Shown: positions 15,378 through 24,377 of the stretch, piece after piece
Layout of the letters: every line of letters starts with the position of its first letter
Position numbering within the stretch: the first letter of the stretch is position 1
Origin: Streptomyces fructofermentans
Lineage (GTDB): Bacteria; Actinomycetota; Actinomycetes; Streptomycetales; Streptomycetaceae
Length of the DNA: 64,000 nucleotides
Direction: 5' to 3'
NCBI RefSeq assembly: GCF_014651055.1
Contig: NZ_BMWD01000017.1
Span: 90,084-154,083 of the forward strand
Translations under genes and position numbers: made by a program
The notes under the pieces: model-generated
What the model was told of the DNA's origin: nothing
What the model saw: the letters and a program-made list of their open reading frames with translations, nothing else
The model's database searches: none

Positions 15378-17009
15378 ATGTCTTCGCTGGATTCCGCCCG
15401 CATGTCCGGTACGGCCTCCGCTGGGGGGCGAAGGGCCGTACGGCATGCGGGACGTCGTGGTGCCGCGGGGGTGTCGCTCGGGCTGTTGCCCGCGCCGCCC
15501 TCGCACGCCGAGAAGTACTCGTACGTCAAGCGCCGACTGTGGGTGCTGACACTGGCGTCCATCGTCAGTTTCGGCTGCCTGACCGTCAGCCAGGTCGCTC
15601 TCGCGCAGGCGAGTCCACTGATGTGGATCTTCGCGCCGCCGCTGGCGTTCACGGTCGTCTACTACCTCGTGTCCCTGCGGGTCAACGGCTTCACGCGGGA
15701 CTTCGACTTCGCGCACCACCAGGAGCTGGTGCGCGGCTGGCAGCCGCGGGTCCATCCGTCCGTCGACGTCTTCCTGCCGGTCTGCGGCGAGCCGATCGAG
15801 GTGCTCCACAACACGTGGACGCATGTGCGCCGGCTCGCGGACCGCTACCCGGGCGAGTGCGTGCCCTTCGTCCTGGACGACGGGGCGAGCCCCGAGCTCG
15901 CGGCGATGGCCGCCGACTTCGGGTTCCGCTACGGAACCCGCGAGAACCGGGGCTGGTTCAAGAAGGCGGGCAACCTGCACTACGGCTTCGGGCAGTCGGA
16001 CGGCAAGTACATCCTGATCCTCGACGCCGACTTCACCCCGCGCTCCGACCTCCTGGAGGAGCTGCTCCCGTACATGGAGGCGGACGACCGGATCGGCATC
16101 ATCCAGTCCCCGCAGTACTTCCGGGTCCTCGACTCGCAGAACTGGATCGAGCGGGGCGCCGGCGCGGTGCAGGAGCTGTTCTACCGCTCCGTCCAGGTGT
16201 CCCGGCAGAACAGCGACGGCGCGATCTGCGTGGGCTCCTGCGCGATCTACCGGCGCGCGGCGCTGGACACCAACGGCGGCACGACGCTCATCGAGCACTC
16301 CGAGGACGTGCACACGGGCTTCGACCTGCGCGGTCTGGGCTGGGACCTGAAGTACGTGCCGGTGGCCCTGTCCACCGGGGTGTGCCCGGACACGGCCGGG
16401 GCCTTCTTCAACCAGCAGTACCGCTGGTGCTCGGGGTCGATGTCCCTGCTCGGCAGCAAGAAGTTCTGGGACGCGCCGATCAGGTTCTCCAGCCGGCTCT
16501 GCTACATGTCCGGGTTCTTCTACTACATCCACACGGCGCTGTTCACCTTCTTCGCGCCTCTCGTGCCGATCGTGCTGCTGCTGACGAGCCCGGAGATGCT
16601 CCAGGTCAAGCACCTCGTGTGGGTGCTGCCGAGCATCCTCTACACGACCATGATCTTCCCGATGTGGCACAAGTCCCCGTACCGGCTGGAGGCCTGGTCG
16701 GCGCGCATGATGTACGGCTGGGCGCACGTCTTCGCCATCTGGGACATCCTGCGCAAGCAGCGCATGGGCTGGCAGCCCACCGGTTCCAAGGGCGCGAAGA
16801 AGAACAAGACCCGGCGCTTCTGGCTCGGCCTGTGGGTGTGGAGCGGAGGCACGGCCGTGGTCTGGGTCGGTGCCGCCGTGTACCGCCTGTTCACCGGCTA
16901 CCCGCCGGACTTCGCGCTCGTCCTGTCCTCCGGGCTGTTCTACGCGCTGGTCGTCGCCCGCGCGCTGATCCAGCCCAAGGAGCATCACACCGTAGGTGAC
17001 ACCGCATGA
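15378..17009 (+). CDS. Cellulose-synthase-like processive glycosyltransferase, family 2
   Basis: This 543-residue membrane GT2 has the full D,D,D,QxxRW set: DDG (167-169), DAD (216-218), ED (309-310) and QQYRW (346-350). Two N-terminal membrane spans (about 53-75 and 80-100) and about four C-terminal spans (from ~375) give a BcsA-like topology, but there is no PilZ domain. I chose ATG 15378, with AAGGA just upstream; an upstream extension would run through the leader inverted repeat. It should polymerise and export a beta-linked glycan; the sugar is not decided by sequence. It overlaps the next gene by 4 nt (ATGA). Confidence 0.88.
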   Translation: MSSLDSARMSGTASAGGRRAVRHAGRRGAAGVSLGLLPAPPSHAEKYSYVKRRLWVLTLASIVSFGCLTVSQVALAQASPLMWIFAPPLAFTVVYYLVSLRVNGFTRDFDFAHHQELVRGWQPRVHPSVDVFLPVCGEPIEVLHNTWTHVRRLADRYPGECVPFVLDDGASPELAAMAADFGFRYGTRENRGWFKKAGNLHYGFGQSDGKYILILDADFTPRSDLLEELLPYMEADDRIGIIQSPQYFRVLDSQNWIERGAGAVQELFYRSVQVSRQNSDGAICVGSCAIYRRAALDTNGGTTLIEHSEDVHTGFDLRGLGWDLKYVPVALSTGVCPDTAGAFFNQQYRWCSGSMSLLGSKKFWDAPIRFSSRLCYMSGFFYYIHTALFTFFAPLVPIVLLLTSPEMLQVKHLVWVLPSILYTTMIFPMWHKSPYRLEAWSARMMYGWAHVFAIWDILRKQRMGWQPTGSKGAKKNKTRRFWLGLWVWSGGTAVVWVGAAVYRLFTGYPPDFALVLSSGLFYALVVARALIQPKEHHTVGDTA

Positions 17010-18013
17010 TCCGCAAGTCCCTCCTCACGCTCGCCGTGGCGCTCATGTCGCTGACGGGGCTCACCGGCTGCGGTTTCCTCGCCGACGACGACCCGGCCGC
17101 CGCGGCGGCCCGCGAGCCTTCCGCCGGTGGCGACTCGAGTAACCACCCGGACGTCCTGCCGTACGACGTGAAGCCGCTGATCCGGCCCGACAAGAAGTTC
17201 TTCGGGGTCGCCGTGGACGGCGCGCCCGACTCGATGAAGCCGGTCGACGCCTTCGCGAGGACCGTCGGCAAGAAGCCGAACCTGGTCGGGTCGTACTCCT
17301 CGTGGGGAGACGACTTCAACGCGGAGGGCGCCCAGAACGTCTTCGAGGCCGGCAGCCTGCTCTATGTGTCGTGGGAGCCCTTCAAGCCCGGGCTCGGCAG
17401 CATCGCGGACGGCTCGCAGGACGGCTACGTCAAGCGGTTCGCGAAGAAGGTGCGGGAGACGAACGCCCCCGTCGCGATCAGCTTCGGCCACGAGATGAAC
17501 GGCCACTGGTACCCCTGGGGCACCAAGAAGCAGACCGCGCGCGAGTTCGTGACGGCATGGCGGCACATCCACGACGTCTTCCAGGACGAGGGCGCCACCA
17601 ACGTCATCTGGGTGTGGAGCCCGAACGTCGTCAACCCGGTCCCCGACGTGAAGCTCAAGGCGTACTGGCCCGGCGACACGTACGTCGACTGGGTCGGTGT
17701 CGTCGGCTACTGGACGCAGACGGGCGCCAGCACGTTCGACGCCCTCTACGGCCCGACCCGGCGCCAGATCGCCGCGTTCACCGACAAGCCGATCCTGATC
17801 AGCGAGACCTCGGCGGAGCCCGGCGAGCGGCGCAGGGCGGACGTCCGCCGGCTCATCGGCGGGGTCCGGCAGAGCGACGACTTCATCGGCTTCGTCTGGT
17901 TCAACATTCCGAAGCGGGCGGACTGGCGCATCCAGAGCAGCCCGCTGGCGCTCGGCGAGTTCAAGCGTCTGATCGCCGACGACGCCTTCGGATTCGAGGT
18001 CCCCCAGTCATGA
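17006..18013 (+). CDS. Secreted lipoprotein, GH26-like endo-glycosidase
   Basis: This 335-residue protein has a lipoprotein signal peptide ending LTGC (Cys22). The (beta/alpha)8 fold shows the GH26 acid/base motif GHEMNGHWYPW (Glu163) and a likely nucleophile in ILISETSAEP (Glu267), so the active site looks complete. GH26 enzymes are mainly beta-mannanases or mixed-linkage glucanases. Its ATGA overlap with the GT2 suggests it trims or releases the polymer made by that enzyme, as BcsZ does for cellulose. Substrate is unproven. Confidence 0.8.
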   Translation: MIRKSLLTLAVALMSLTGLTGCGFLADDDPAAAAAREPSAGGDSSNHPDVLPYDVKPLIRPDKKFFGVAVDGAPDSMKPVDAFARTVGKKPNLVGSYSSWGDDFNAEGAQNVFEAGSLLYVSWEPFKPGLGSIADGSQDGYVKRFAKKVRETNAPVAISFGHEMNGHWYPWGTKKQTAREFVTAWRHIHDVFQDEGATNVIWVWSPNVVNPVPDVKLKAYWPGDTYVDWVGVVGYWTQTGASTFDALYGPTRRQIAAFTDKPILISETSAEPGERRRADVRRLIGGVRQSDDFIGFVWFNIPKRADWRIQSSPLALGEFKRLIADDAFGFEVPQS

Positions 18014-19770
18014 CCGGAGGTCGCAACAGCGGCTGGCCCGATCAGGGACAGCCGCAGGATCAGTACGGCCCGCAGCAGGGCCAGTACGGGCAGCAGTACG
18101 GGCAGCAGGGCCAGTACCAGCAGCAGCCCGACGCCCACACCCAGCAGCCCGACCCGTACTCCCAGCAGTCCGGCGGGTACTCCCAGCAGTCCGGCCCGTA
18201 CCCGCAGCAGGGCTACGGGTACCCGCAGGCGGCGGTTCCGCAGCAGCCCGGTCCGCAGCAGGACTGGCAGCAGCAGTACCCGCCGTACAGCGGCCGGCGG
18301 GCGGCCGCCGGGTCCGCCGTGCGCCGCCCGCAGCAGCCGGACGCGGAGCCCGAGTTCCACGAGCCGGACTACACCGTCCTGGAGCCGGAACCCGAGCCCG
18401 AGCCCGCGTACGTGCTTCCCGAGGTGCCCGTCTCGGCCTGGTCCATGGACAACAGCCGCTCGGCCTGGATCAGCCGCGGCGTGCTGCTGCTGATCCTCAT
18501 GGTCCAGGCGGGGCTGTCGTACCGGGTCGGCGGGAGCGCGTTCCCCGACGAGGCGGAGTTCCTGATGTCCGGCGGCCGCGTGTCCGGCCTGGTGGCCGAC
18601 GGCGGACTCGCCGGCGCCCGGATGCTCAGCCTGGCCTGGGCGCTCGGCGCGACCGCGCTGCTGTTCGGCGCGACCCGCATGCTGTTCAACCCGCGGGCCG
18701 CGCTCGCGGCCGCCGCGATGTACTCCGTGCTGGAGTCCACCGCCTTCACGGGCCGCTACGCCTCGATGCACTCCCTGTCGCTGTTCCTGCTCGCGGCGGC
18801 CCTGTGGCTGCTGGCCAAGACCCGGCAAACGCATCCGGCGGCGGTCCTGCTCGCGGCGCCCTTCGCCGCGCTCGCACCGTTCGCCGCGTACTCGGCCGCC
18901 CTGTACCTGCCGACACTGACCGTGCTCGCGGTGCTCACCGCGTACCGCTTCCGCGGTGCCGGGGCGTTCGCGCGCGGGGCGCTCTTCGCGGTGGCGACCG
19001 GCGCGATGCTCTTCGCGGGCGTCCGGCTGAACGGCACGCCGACCGGCTGGAACGCGCACAGCGGCGAGAGCGCCCTGTCGCTGCTCGGGCAGAGCGGCCA
19101 GTGGGGCGGCATCGTCCTGCTGGTGGCCGTCATCGGAGCCGTCGGCTACACCCGCCGGGCCCGCATGGGCGAGATGCCCTGGGCCGAGGGGGACGCCCCG
19201 GGTTCGGTGCGCCGCGCCGCGCTGGGCGTGACCCTGTGCGCGACCGCGCTCCTGGCCCCGCTCTACCAGGCGTACCTGGGCAACGGCAGCTCCCTGCACA
19301 TCCACGTCGGCTTCGGCCTGCTCTTCGCGGTCCCGATGGCGGGCCTGGGCGTCTCCCGGCTGATGGGCGCGCACTTCAGGTACCCGCAGATCGGCATCAT
19401 GATCTACGTGGCCGCCCTGGTCGTCGGCATGGCCCAGACGCAGAGCCTGTACAGGCCGACGGACTCGGCCCGCATGATCGGCGCGATGCGCCAGGTCGTG
19501 GACGGGAAGGGCAGCTATCTCAGCGACGACCCCGAGATCTCCGCGTACTACCTCCGCTCGGCGACCGAGCCCGGCCAGTGGCACCGGGCCTCGCGCGGCG
19601 CCGAACTGGCGTCCGCCGTGCTCAAGGGCTCGTACGACGCGATCGTGCTGCGCAGCGAGAGGACTCCCGAGGCGTTCCGCGGCTCCAAGCACTACCGCGT
19701 GCTGGCGGTGCTCCCGCCCGCGGACAAGGACAGCGGCCAGGCGCCGTACCGGATCTGGGTGAAGCGATGA
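18010..19770 (+). CDS. Polytopic membrane protein, GT-C-like, with Gln-rich N-terminus
   Basis: This 586-residue protein starts at ATG 18010 in an ATGA overlap. Residues 1-95 are extremely Q/G/Y/P-rich (31 Gln; e.g. QYGQQYGQQGQYQQQP), followed by a Pro/Glu stretch. From about residue 155 there are some ten hydrophobic spans. The first outer loop carries FPDEAEF (Asp180-Glu181), resembling the D-E catalytic motif of GT-C transferases that use polyprenyl-phosphate sugars. A soluble ~70-residue C-terminus follows. It probably adds side sugars to the exported glycan; identity to a named family is not certain. Confidence 0.65.
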   Translation: MTGGRNSGWPDQGQPQDQYGPQQGQYGQQYGQQGQYQQQPDAHTQQPDPYSQQSGGYSQQSGPYPQQGYGYPQAAVPQQPGPQQDWQQQYPPYSGRRAAAGSAVRRPQQPDAEPEFHEPDYTVLEPEPEPEPAYVLPEVPVSAWSMDNSRSAWISRGVLLLILMVQAGLSYRVGGSAFPDEAEFLMSGGRVSGLVADGGLAGARMLSLAWALGATALLFGATRMLFNPRAALAAAAMYSVLESTAFTGRYASMHSLSLFLLAAALWLLAKTRQTHPAAVLLAAPFAALAPFAAYSAALYLPTLTVLAVLTAYRFRGAGAFARGALFAVATGAMLFAGVRLNGTPTGWNAHSGESALSLLGQSGQWGGIVLLVAVIGAVGYTRRARMGEMPWAEGDAPGSVRRAALGVTLCATALLAPLYQAYLGNGSSLHIHVGFGLLFAVPMAGLGVSRLMGAHFRYPQIGIMIYVAALVVGMAQTQSLYRPTDSARMIGAMRQVVDGKGSYLSDDPEISAYYLRSATEPGQWHRASRGAELASAVLKGSYDAIVLRSERTPEAFRGSKHYRVLAVLPPADKDSGQAPYRIWVKR

Positions 19771-21317
19771 CGGCGTACACACCTGTCGAGGAGCCGCAGG
19801 CCCCCCGGGCCGAGGCCGGGGGAGGCCGTGCGGACAGGCGCCGCGCGGCCTCGGGCGACGCCCGCGGGGCGCGGGGGTCGGCGCTGCTCGTCTTCGTGCT
19901 GCCCGCGCTGGCCACGCTCGCCTGCGTGCTGCCCGGCCTCGGGCGCCGCCAGCTGTGGCGCGACGAGCACGCCACCTGGTGGGCCTCGTCGCTCTCGTAC
20001 GGCGACCTGGGACGGCTGATCGAGCACATCGACGTCGTCTTCACCCCGTACTACGCGATCATGCACCTCTGGATCGCGGTGGCCGGCGACTCGCCCGCCG
20101 CGCTGCGGCTGCCCGGCGCACTCGCGATGGCGGTGTCGGCGGGACTCGTCGGACTGATCGGGCGGCGCGTCTTCGCCGTGCGGGCGGGCCTGCTGGCAGG
20201 ACTGCTGTTCGCCGTCGTCCCGGCGGTCACCCGCTACGGACAGGAGGCGCGGCCCTACGCCTTCGCCACGCTGTTCGCGCTGCTCGCCACGCTGCTCCTG
20301 CTGCGGGCACTGGAGAAGCCGAGCCTGCGGGACTGGACGCTGTACGGCCTGGCGGTCGCGGCGACCGGCTTCGGCCACCTCGTCGCGCTGTCGGTCGTCG
20401 CGGGCCACCTGTGCCTGGTCGTCCTGGAGAAGCGGCGCGGCGACCGCATCGTGCACTACGCGTTCGCAGGCGCGGCCATGCTGGGGCTCTCCATCACCCT
20501 GCCCATGGTCGCGCAGGGGTCCGGGCAGAGCGGTCAGATCTCCTGGAACGTGACCACCACCCAGGACCTGATCGACTACCCGCAGGAGCTCTTCGGCTCG
20601 TGGATCACCGGCGGGGTCCTCATGGGAGCCGGCCTGCTCGGCCTGCTCGTGGCCCGCAGGTACGCGCTGCTGCTCGCGTCCTGGACGCTGCTGCCGCCCG
20701 TCCTGACCTTCCTGACCGCCAACCAGCTGCACCTCTTCCTGCCCCGCTACCTGCTGTTCACCGTCCCCGCGTGGGCGCTCCTCGCGGGGGCACTGGTGGC
20801 GAGGCTCTCGGGCCCGCTCACCCCGGGGGCCCGGTCCGGCGCCGGCGCCAAGGTCCTCTCCGGACTCCTGGTGACGGCCGTCGCGGCCGGGTACGCCTTC
20901 GCGGCCCTGCCCGGGATCGACCTCGCCAAGCGGGACATGGACGACGAGCCGGACTACGCGGCCGCGGCCGCGGCCGTCGCGGGCAAGGCGCGCCCGGGCG
21001 ACGGAATGATCTTCAACGGCGGCCTCTCGGAGCGCCGCGCGATGTCCTACGAGCTGCGGGACCGCAGGGCTCCCGAGGACGTGCTGATGGAGTTCACCCC
21101 CCAGCAGAACGGCTCGTACGGCGCCACCGAGTGCCGGCGCCCGGCGCGCTGCCTCGCGGACGTCGACCGGCTCTGGCTGGTCTCGACGATCCGGGACGGC
21201 AAACCGCTGCTCCAGGGCATGAACGAGAAGACGGCGGCTGTCATCGCCAAGGACTTCGAGGCGGGCCGCAGGGTCGAACTGCACCGCGTCACGGTCCAGG
21301 TGCTCGACCGCAAGTAG
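19767..21317 (+). CDS. GT39/GT83-like polyprenyl-phosphate sugar-dependent glycosyltransferase
   Basis: This 516-residue membrane protein starts at ATG 19767, overlapping its neighbour by 4 nt. After a basic cytoplasmic N-terminus (~38 residues) come about ten spans. The first outer loop has RRQLWRDEHATWW with Asp66-Glu67, a clear GT-C (PMT/ArnT-like) motif. An outer soluble domain follows near residue 390. Such enzymes use dolichol/polyprenyl-phosphate sugars, which the DPM1-like enzyme encoded two genes later could supply. Confidence 0.75.
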   Translation: MTAYTPVEEPQAPRAEAGGGRADRRRAASGDARGARGSALLVFVLPALATLACVLPGLGRRQLWRDEHATWWASSLSYGDLGRLIEHIDVVFTPYYAIMHLWIAVAGDSPAALRLPGALAMAVSAGLVGLIGRRVFAVRAGLLAGLLFAVVPAVTRYGQEARPYAFATLFALLATLLLLRALEKPSLRDWTLYGLAVAATGFGHLVALSVVAGHLCLVVLEKRRGDRIVHYAFAGAAMLGLSITLPMVAQGSGQSGQISWNVTTTQDLIDYPQELFGSWITGGVLMGAGLLGLLVARRYALLLASWTLLPPVLTFLTANQLHLFLPRYLLFTVPAWALLAGALVARLSGPLTPGARSGAGAKVLSGLLVTAVAAGYAFAALPGIDLAKRDMDDEPDYAAAAAAVAGKARPGDGMIFNGGLSERRAMSYELRDRRAPEDVLMEFTPQQNGSYGATECRRPARCLADVDRLWLVSTIRDGKPLLQGMNEKTAAVIAKDFEAGRRVELHRVTVQVLDRK

Positions 21318-21362
21318 CGGCAGACAGCCACCCCGAAGAAGAACGTTAAGGAGGCCGCCCGT

Positions 21363-22685
21363 ATGCGGCTCACAGTCATCGGCACCGGCTACCTCGGTGC
21401 CACCCACGCCGCCTGCATGGCGGAACTCGGGCACGAGGTGCTCGGCGTGGACGTCGACCCGGACAAGGTCGCCGCGCTCCAGGCGGGGCGGGTGCCCTTC
21501 CACGAGCCCGCGCTGCCGGAGCTGCTCGCGAAGCACACGGCGAGCGGCCGGCTGCGGTTCACCACCTCCTACGAGGAGGCCGCCGCCTTCGGCGAGGTGC
21601 ACTTCATCTGCGTCGGCACCCCGCAGCGCAAGGACTCCGAGGGCGCCGACCTGCGGTACGTGGACTCGGCGTTCGCGTCGATGGCCCGGTACGCGGGCCC
21701 GGACGCGCTCCTGGTCGGCAAGTCGACCGTCCCCGTGGGCACGGCAGGCCGGCTCGCGGACACCCACGCCGCGGAGATCGCCTGGAACCCCGAGTTCCTG
21801 CGCGAGGGCTTCGCCGTCGAGGACACCCTGCGGCCCGACCGGCTGGTCCTCGGGGTCGGATCGGAACGGGCCGAGGCGCTGCTGCGCGCGGTGTACGCGC
21901 CCGTCATCGCCGCCGGGACACCGGTCGTCACGGCCGACTTCCCGACCGCCGAGCTGGTGAAGACCGCGGCGAACGCCTTCCTCGCCACCAAGATCTCCTT
22001 CATCAACGCCATGGCGGAGGTGTGCGAGGCCACGGGCGCCGACGTCTCGGTACTGGCCGAGGCGATCGGGCACGACGACCGCATCGGGAAGAAGTTCCTG
22101 CGGTCCGGGGTCGGATTCGGCGGCGGCTGCCTGCCCAAGGACATCCGCGCCTTCGCGCACCGCGCCGACGAGCTGGGCGTCTCCCTGGCCTTCCTGCGCG
22201 AGGTCGACGCGATCAACATGCGGCGCCGCGACCGGGTGGTCGAGCTGGCCCGCGAGCTGTGCGGGGGCGCGGTGCTGGGCGCCAGGATCACCGTGCTCGG
22301 CGCGGCCTTCAAGCCGGACTCGGACGACATACGTGACTCGCCGGCCCTGAACGTGGCCGCGCGCCTGCGGCTGGACGGCGCCGATGTCACGGTCCACGAC
22401 CCCGAGGCGATGGACAACGCCCGCAAGGCGTTCCCGCTGCTCGGGTACGCGGTGTCGGCCGAGGAGGCGCTGGTCGGCGCGGATCTCGTGCTGCACCTGA
22501 CGGAGTGGCCGCAGTTCCGCGAGATCTCGCCGGACACGGCCCGCTCACTGGTTTCCCGTCCGCGGATCGTGGACGGGAGGGGGGTGCTCGACGCGGCCGA
22601 ATGGGTCGCGGCGGGCTGGGAGTTCCGTGCGCTGGGCAGGCCGGCGCCCGGAGAAGCCGATCGAATGGGGAGGTTGAAGAGATGA
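21363..22685 (+). CDS. UDP-glucose 6-dehydrogenase (copy 1, polysaccharide operon)
   Basis: It oxidises UDP-glucose to UDP-glucuronate with two NAD+. This 440-residue protein has the Rossmann motif GTGYLG (7-12), the KSTVPVG segment, the catalytic Cys256 in GFGGGCLPKDIRAF, and the C-terminal GAAFKPDSDDIRDSP binding region. A GDP-mannose dehydrogenase is less likely, but the superfamily is shared. It follows the GT-C gene by 45 nt with AAGGAGG before the ATG, and overlaps the next gene by 4 nt. A paralogue lies at 54228-55571. Confidence 0.9.
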   Translation: MRLTVIGTGYLGATHAACMAELGHEVLGVDVDPDKVAALQAGRVPFHEPALPELLAKHTASGRLRFTTSYEEAAAFGEVHFICVGTPQRKDSEGADLRYVDSAFASMARYAGPDALLVGKSTVPVGTAGRLADTHAAEIAWNPEFLREGFAVEDTLRPDRLVLGVGSERAEALLRAVYAPVIAAGTPVVTADFPTAELVKTAANAFLATKISFINAMAEVCEATGADVSVLAEAIGHDDRIGKKFLRSGVGFGGGCLPKDIRAFAHRADELGVSLAFLREVDAINMRRRDRVVELARELCGGAVLGARITVLGAAFKPDSDDIRDSPALNVAARLRLDGADVTVHDPEAMDNARKAFPLLGYAVSAEEALVGADLVLHLTEWPQFREISPDTARSLVSRPRIVDGRGVLDAAEWVAAGWEFRALGRPAPGEADRMGRLKR

Positions 22686-23434
22686 CGTACGACGTGGGGG
22701 CGGATGTGGCCGTCACCGTGGTCATGCCCACGTACAACGAGGCGGCGAACCTGCCGAGGATGGCGGAGGCCCTGCTGGGGCTGCCGCTGGTCGGGTTGCA
22801 CCTGAAGGTCGTGGACGACTCCAGTCCGGACGGCACCGGGCGCATCGCCGAGGAGCTGGCCGAGAAGTACAACGCGGACGGGCGGCGCCGGATGAGCGTG
22901 CTGCACCGCACCGAGAAGGACGGCCTCGGCCGCGCGTACGTGGCGGGTATGAGCGCCGCGGTCGACGAGGGCGCCGAGTACGTCGTGCAGATGGACGCCG
23001 ACGGCAGCCACCCGGTGGAAGCGGTCCCGCGGATGCTCGGCACCGCCGTGGCCTCGGGCGTCGGCCTGGTCATCGGCAGCCGGTACGTGGAGGGCGGGCA
23101 GCTCGACGACGACTGGGGCGCGCACCGCGTCCTGCTGTCCCGTTTCGCCAACCGCTACGCGCGCACGGTGCTCGGCACGAAGATCCGTGACGTCACCGCG
23201 GGCTTCAACCTGTGGTCCGCGCGGGCGCTGCGCGACGTGGACCTGCGCTCCCTGGACAGCGCGGGCTACAGCTTCCAGGTCGAGCTCAAGTTCAAGGCCG
23301 TACGGGCCGGCCACAGCGCGGTCGAGATCCCGATCCGCTTCGAGGAGCGGACCGAGGGCGTCTCCAAGATGACCCTGCGCACCCAGCTCGAATCGGCCGT
23401 GGTGCCGGTCAGGCTGCGGCTCAGGAACAGGTAG
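22682..23434 (+). CDS. Polyprenol-phosphate mannose synthase-like glycosyltransferase (GT2)
   Basis: This 250-residue soluble GT2 resembles DPM1/Ppm1 catalytic domains: VVMPTYNEAANLPRM, VVDDSSPDGTGRIAEEL, the metal-binding DAD (105-107) in QMDADGSH, and GSRYVEGG. It lacks membrane spans. It likely transfers mannose (or glucose) from a nucleotide sugar to polyprenyl phosphate, giving the donor for the two GT-C-like proteins upstream. ATG 22682 overlaps the dehydrogenase stop (ATGA). It is the last gene of the operon. Confidence 0.85.
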   Translation: MTYDVGADVAVTVVMPTYNEAANLPRMAEALLGLPLVGLHLKVVDDSSPDGTGRIAEELAEKYNADGRRRMSVLHRTEKDGLGRAYVAGMSAAVDEGAEYVVQMDADGSHPVEAVPRMLGTAVASGVGLVIGSRYVEGGQLDDDWGAHRVLLSRFANRYARTVLGTKIRDVTAGFNLWSARALRDVDLRSLDSAGYSFQVELKFKAVRAGHSAVEIPIRFEERTEGVSKMTLRTQLESAVVPVRLRLRNR

Positions 23435-23457
23435 CGGCGCCCGGGCACCCGCGGGGC

Positions 23458-23483
23458 GGGCCCGGCCGGCTTCGGCCGGGCCC
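23458..23483. terminator. Bidirectional terminator between convergent genes
   Basis: An 11-bp perfect stem (GGGCCCGGCCG with its complement) closes a GCTT loop. It lies 24 bp after the GT2 stop and 16 bp beyond the stop of the convergent - strand gene, so it can serve both transcripts. Confidence 0.75.
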
Positions 23484-23498
23484 GGGGCGCGCTCCGTG

Positions 23499-24377
23499 CT
23501 ACTGGCCGGCCGCCTCCGAGGCCTGGGCCTCGCCGCGCCGGTGGATCTGGCGGAAGGTGAACTCGGCCAGGTCGTCGCCCGTGGTGAAGACCTTGGTGTC
23601 CTTCTGCTTCACGTCCTTGCCGTTGGTGAAGCCGGCGACCGTGAAGTAGGCGTAGCGGCCGTACGCGTTGGAGGTCGAGCGGCAGATCGCCGAGCGGCAG
23701 AACGTGGGGACGCCCGAGCCGGAGAGGGACTGCACGACACTCTTGCTGTCGGCGTCGTTCTTGGCCTTCAGGGCCTTGGCCTCGGTGTCGAAGACGGCCA
23801 CGCCGACCGTCACCGCGATGCCGTCCCTGATGTACGTGACGCGCATGAGCCGGGTGCAGTCGTTCTTGGTGAGCACCGCGCCCAGCGTGCCCTGGGCCGC
23901 CGACGCGCAGGTCTTCGTGGAGGCCAGCGCGCCCTTCTTGTAGACGGTCTCGCCCATCGTGAGCTGCGTACCCGGGAAGAGGGTGTCCGGGCCGATGGGC
24001 GCGGTGTCCTTCTTCACGTCGGATATGAACTCCTTCGGGTCCAGCGGGGGCGGCGCCGAGGTCTCCTCGAACGACGGCCCGGGACCCGTGGTGTCCGACG
24101 GGATGTCCGCGGTGGCGGGCAGCTGGGAGGAAGGCTTGTTCGACGCCTGTCCGTCGCCGTCCGCCGAGACCACGGCCACGGCGACCGCCGCGCCCACGGC
24201 GATCGTGGCGAGCGCGCCGCCGCCGACCAGCATCCACCTGCGGCGCCGGTTGCGTGATTCGGACGCCTCGGCCATCGCTGCCCAGTCGGGCGTCTGGCTG
24301 CTCCATCGGGGAGGTTGAGAACCTGATCCCCCGGAACCCCACTGGGGTCCCCCCTGCCCAAAGCTCATGGGGCGCAT
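23499..24377 (-). CDS. Membrane-anchored hypothetical protein
   Basis: This 292-residue protein has a short cytoplasmic N-terminus rich in Gly/Ser/Gln, a basic stop (RNRRRR), one membrane span (about 48-70) and an extracytoplasmic domain. A Ser/Thr/Pro-rich linker leads to a C-terminal domain with four cysteines (TCASAA, NDCTRL, FCRSAICRS) that may form disulphides. No enzymatic motif is visible. An alternative start is the second Met, three codons in. It converges on the polysaccharide operon; no function is assigned. Confidence 0.75.
   Translation of the reverse strand: MRPMSFGQGGPQWGSGGSGSQPPRWSSQTPDWAAMAEASESRNRRRRWMLVGGGALATIAVGAAVAVAVVSADGDGQASNKPSSQLPATADIPSDTTGPGPSFEETSAPPPLDPKEFISDVKKDTAPIGPDTLFPGTQLTMGETVYKKGALASTKTCASAAQGTLGAVLTKNDCTRLMRVTYIRDGIAVTVGVAVFDTEAKALKAKNDADSKSVVQSLSGSGVPTFCRSAICRSTSNAYGRYAYFTVAGFTNGKDVKQKDTKVFTTGDDLAEFTFRQIHRRGEAQASEAAGQ

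Noticed and set aside
19692..22496. 934-codon - strand frame opposite the GT-C and dehydrogenase genes
   Set aside because: The translation is Arg/Gly/His/Val-rich without domains, while the + strand frames encode recognisable proteins.
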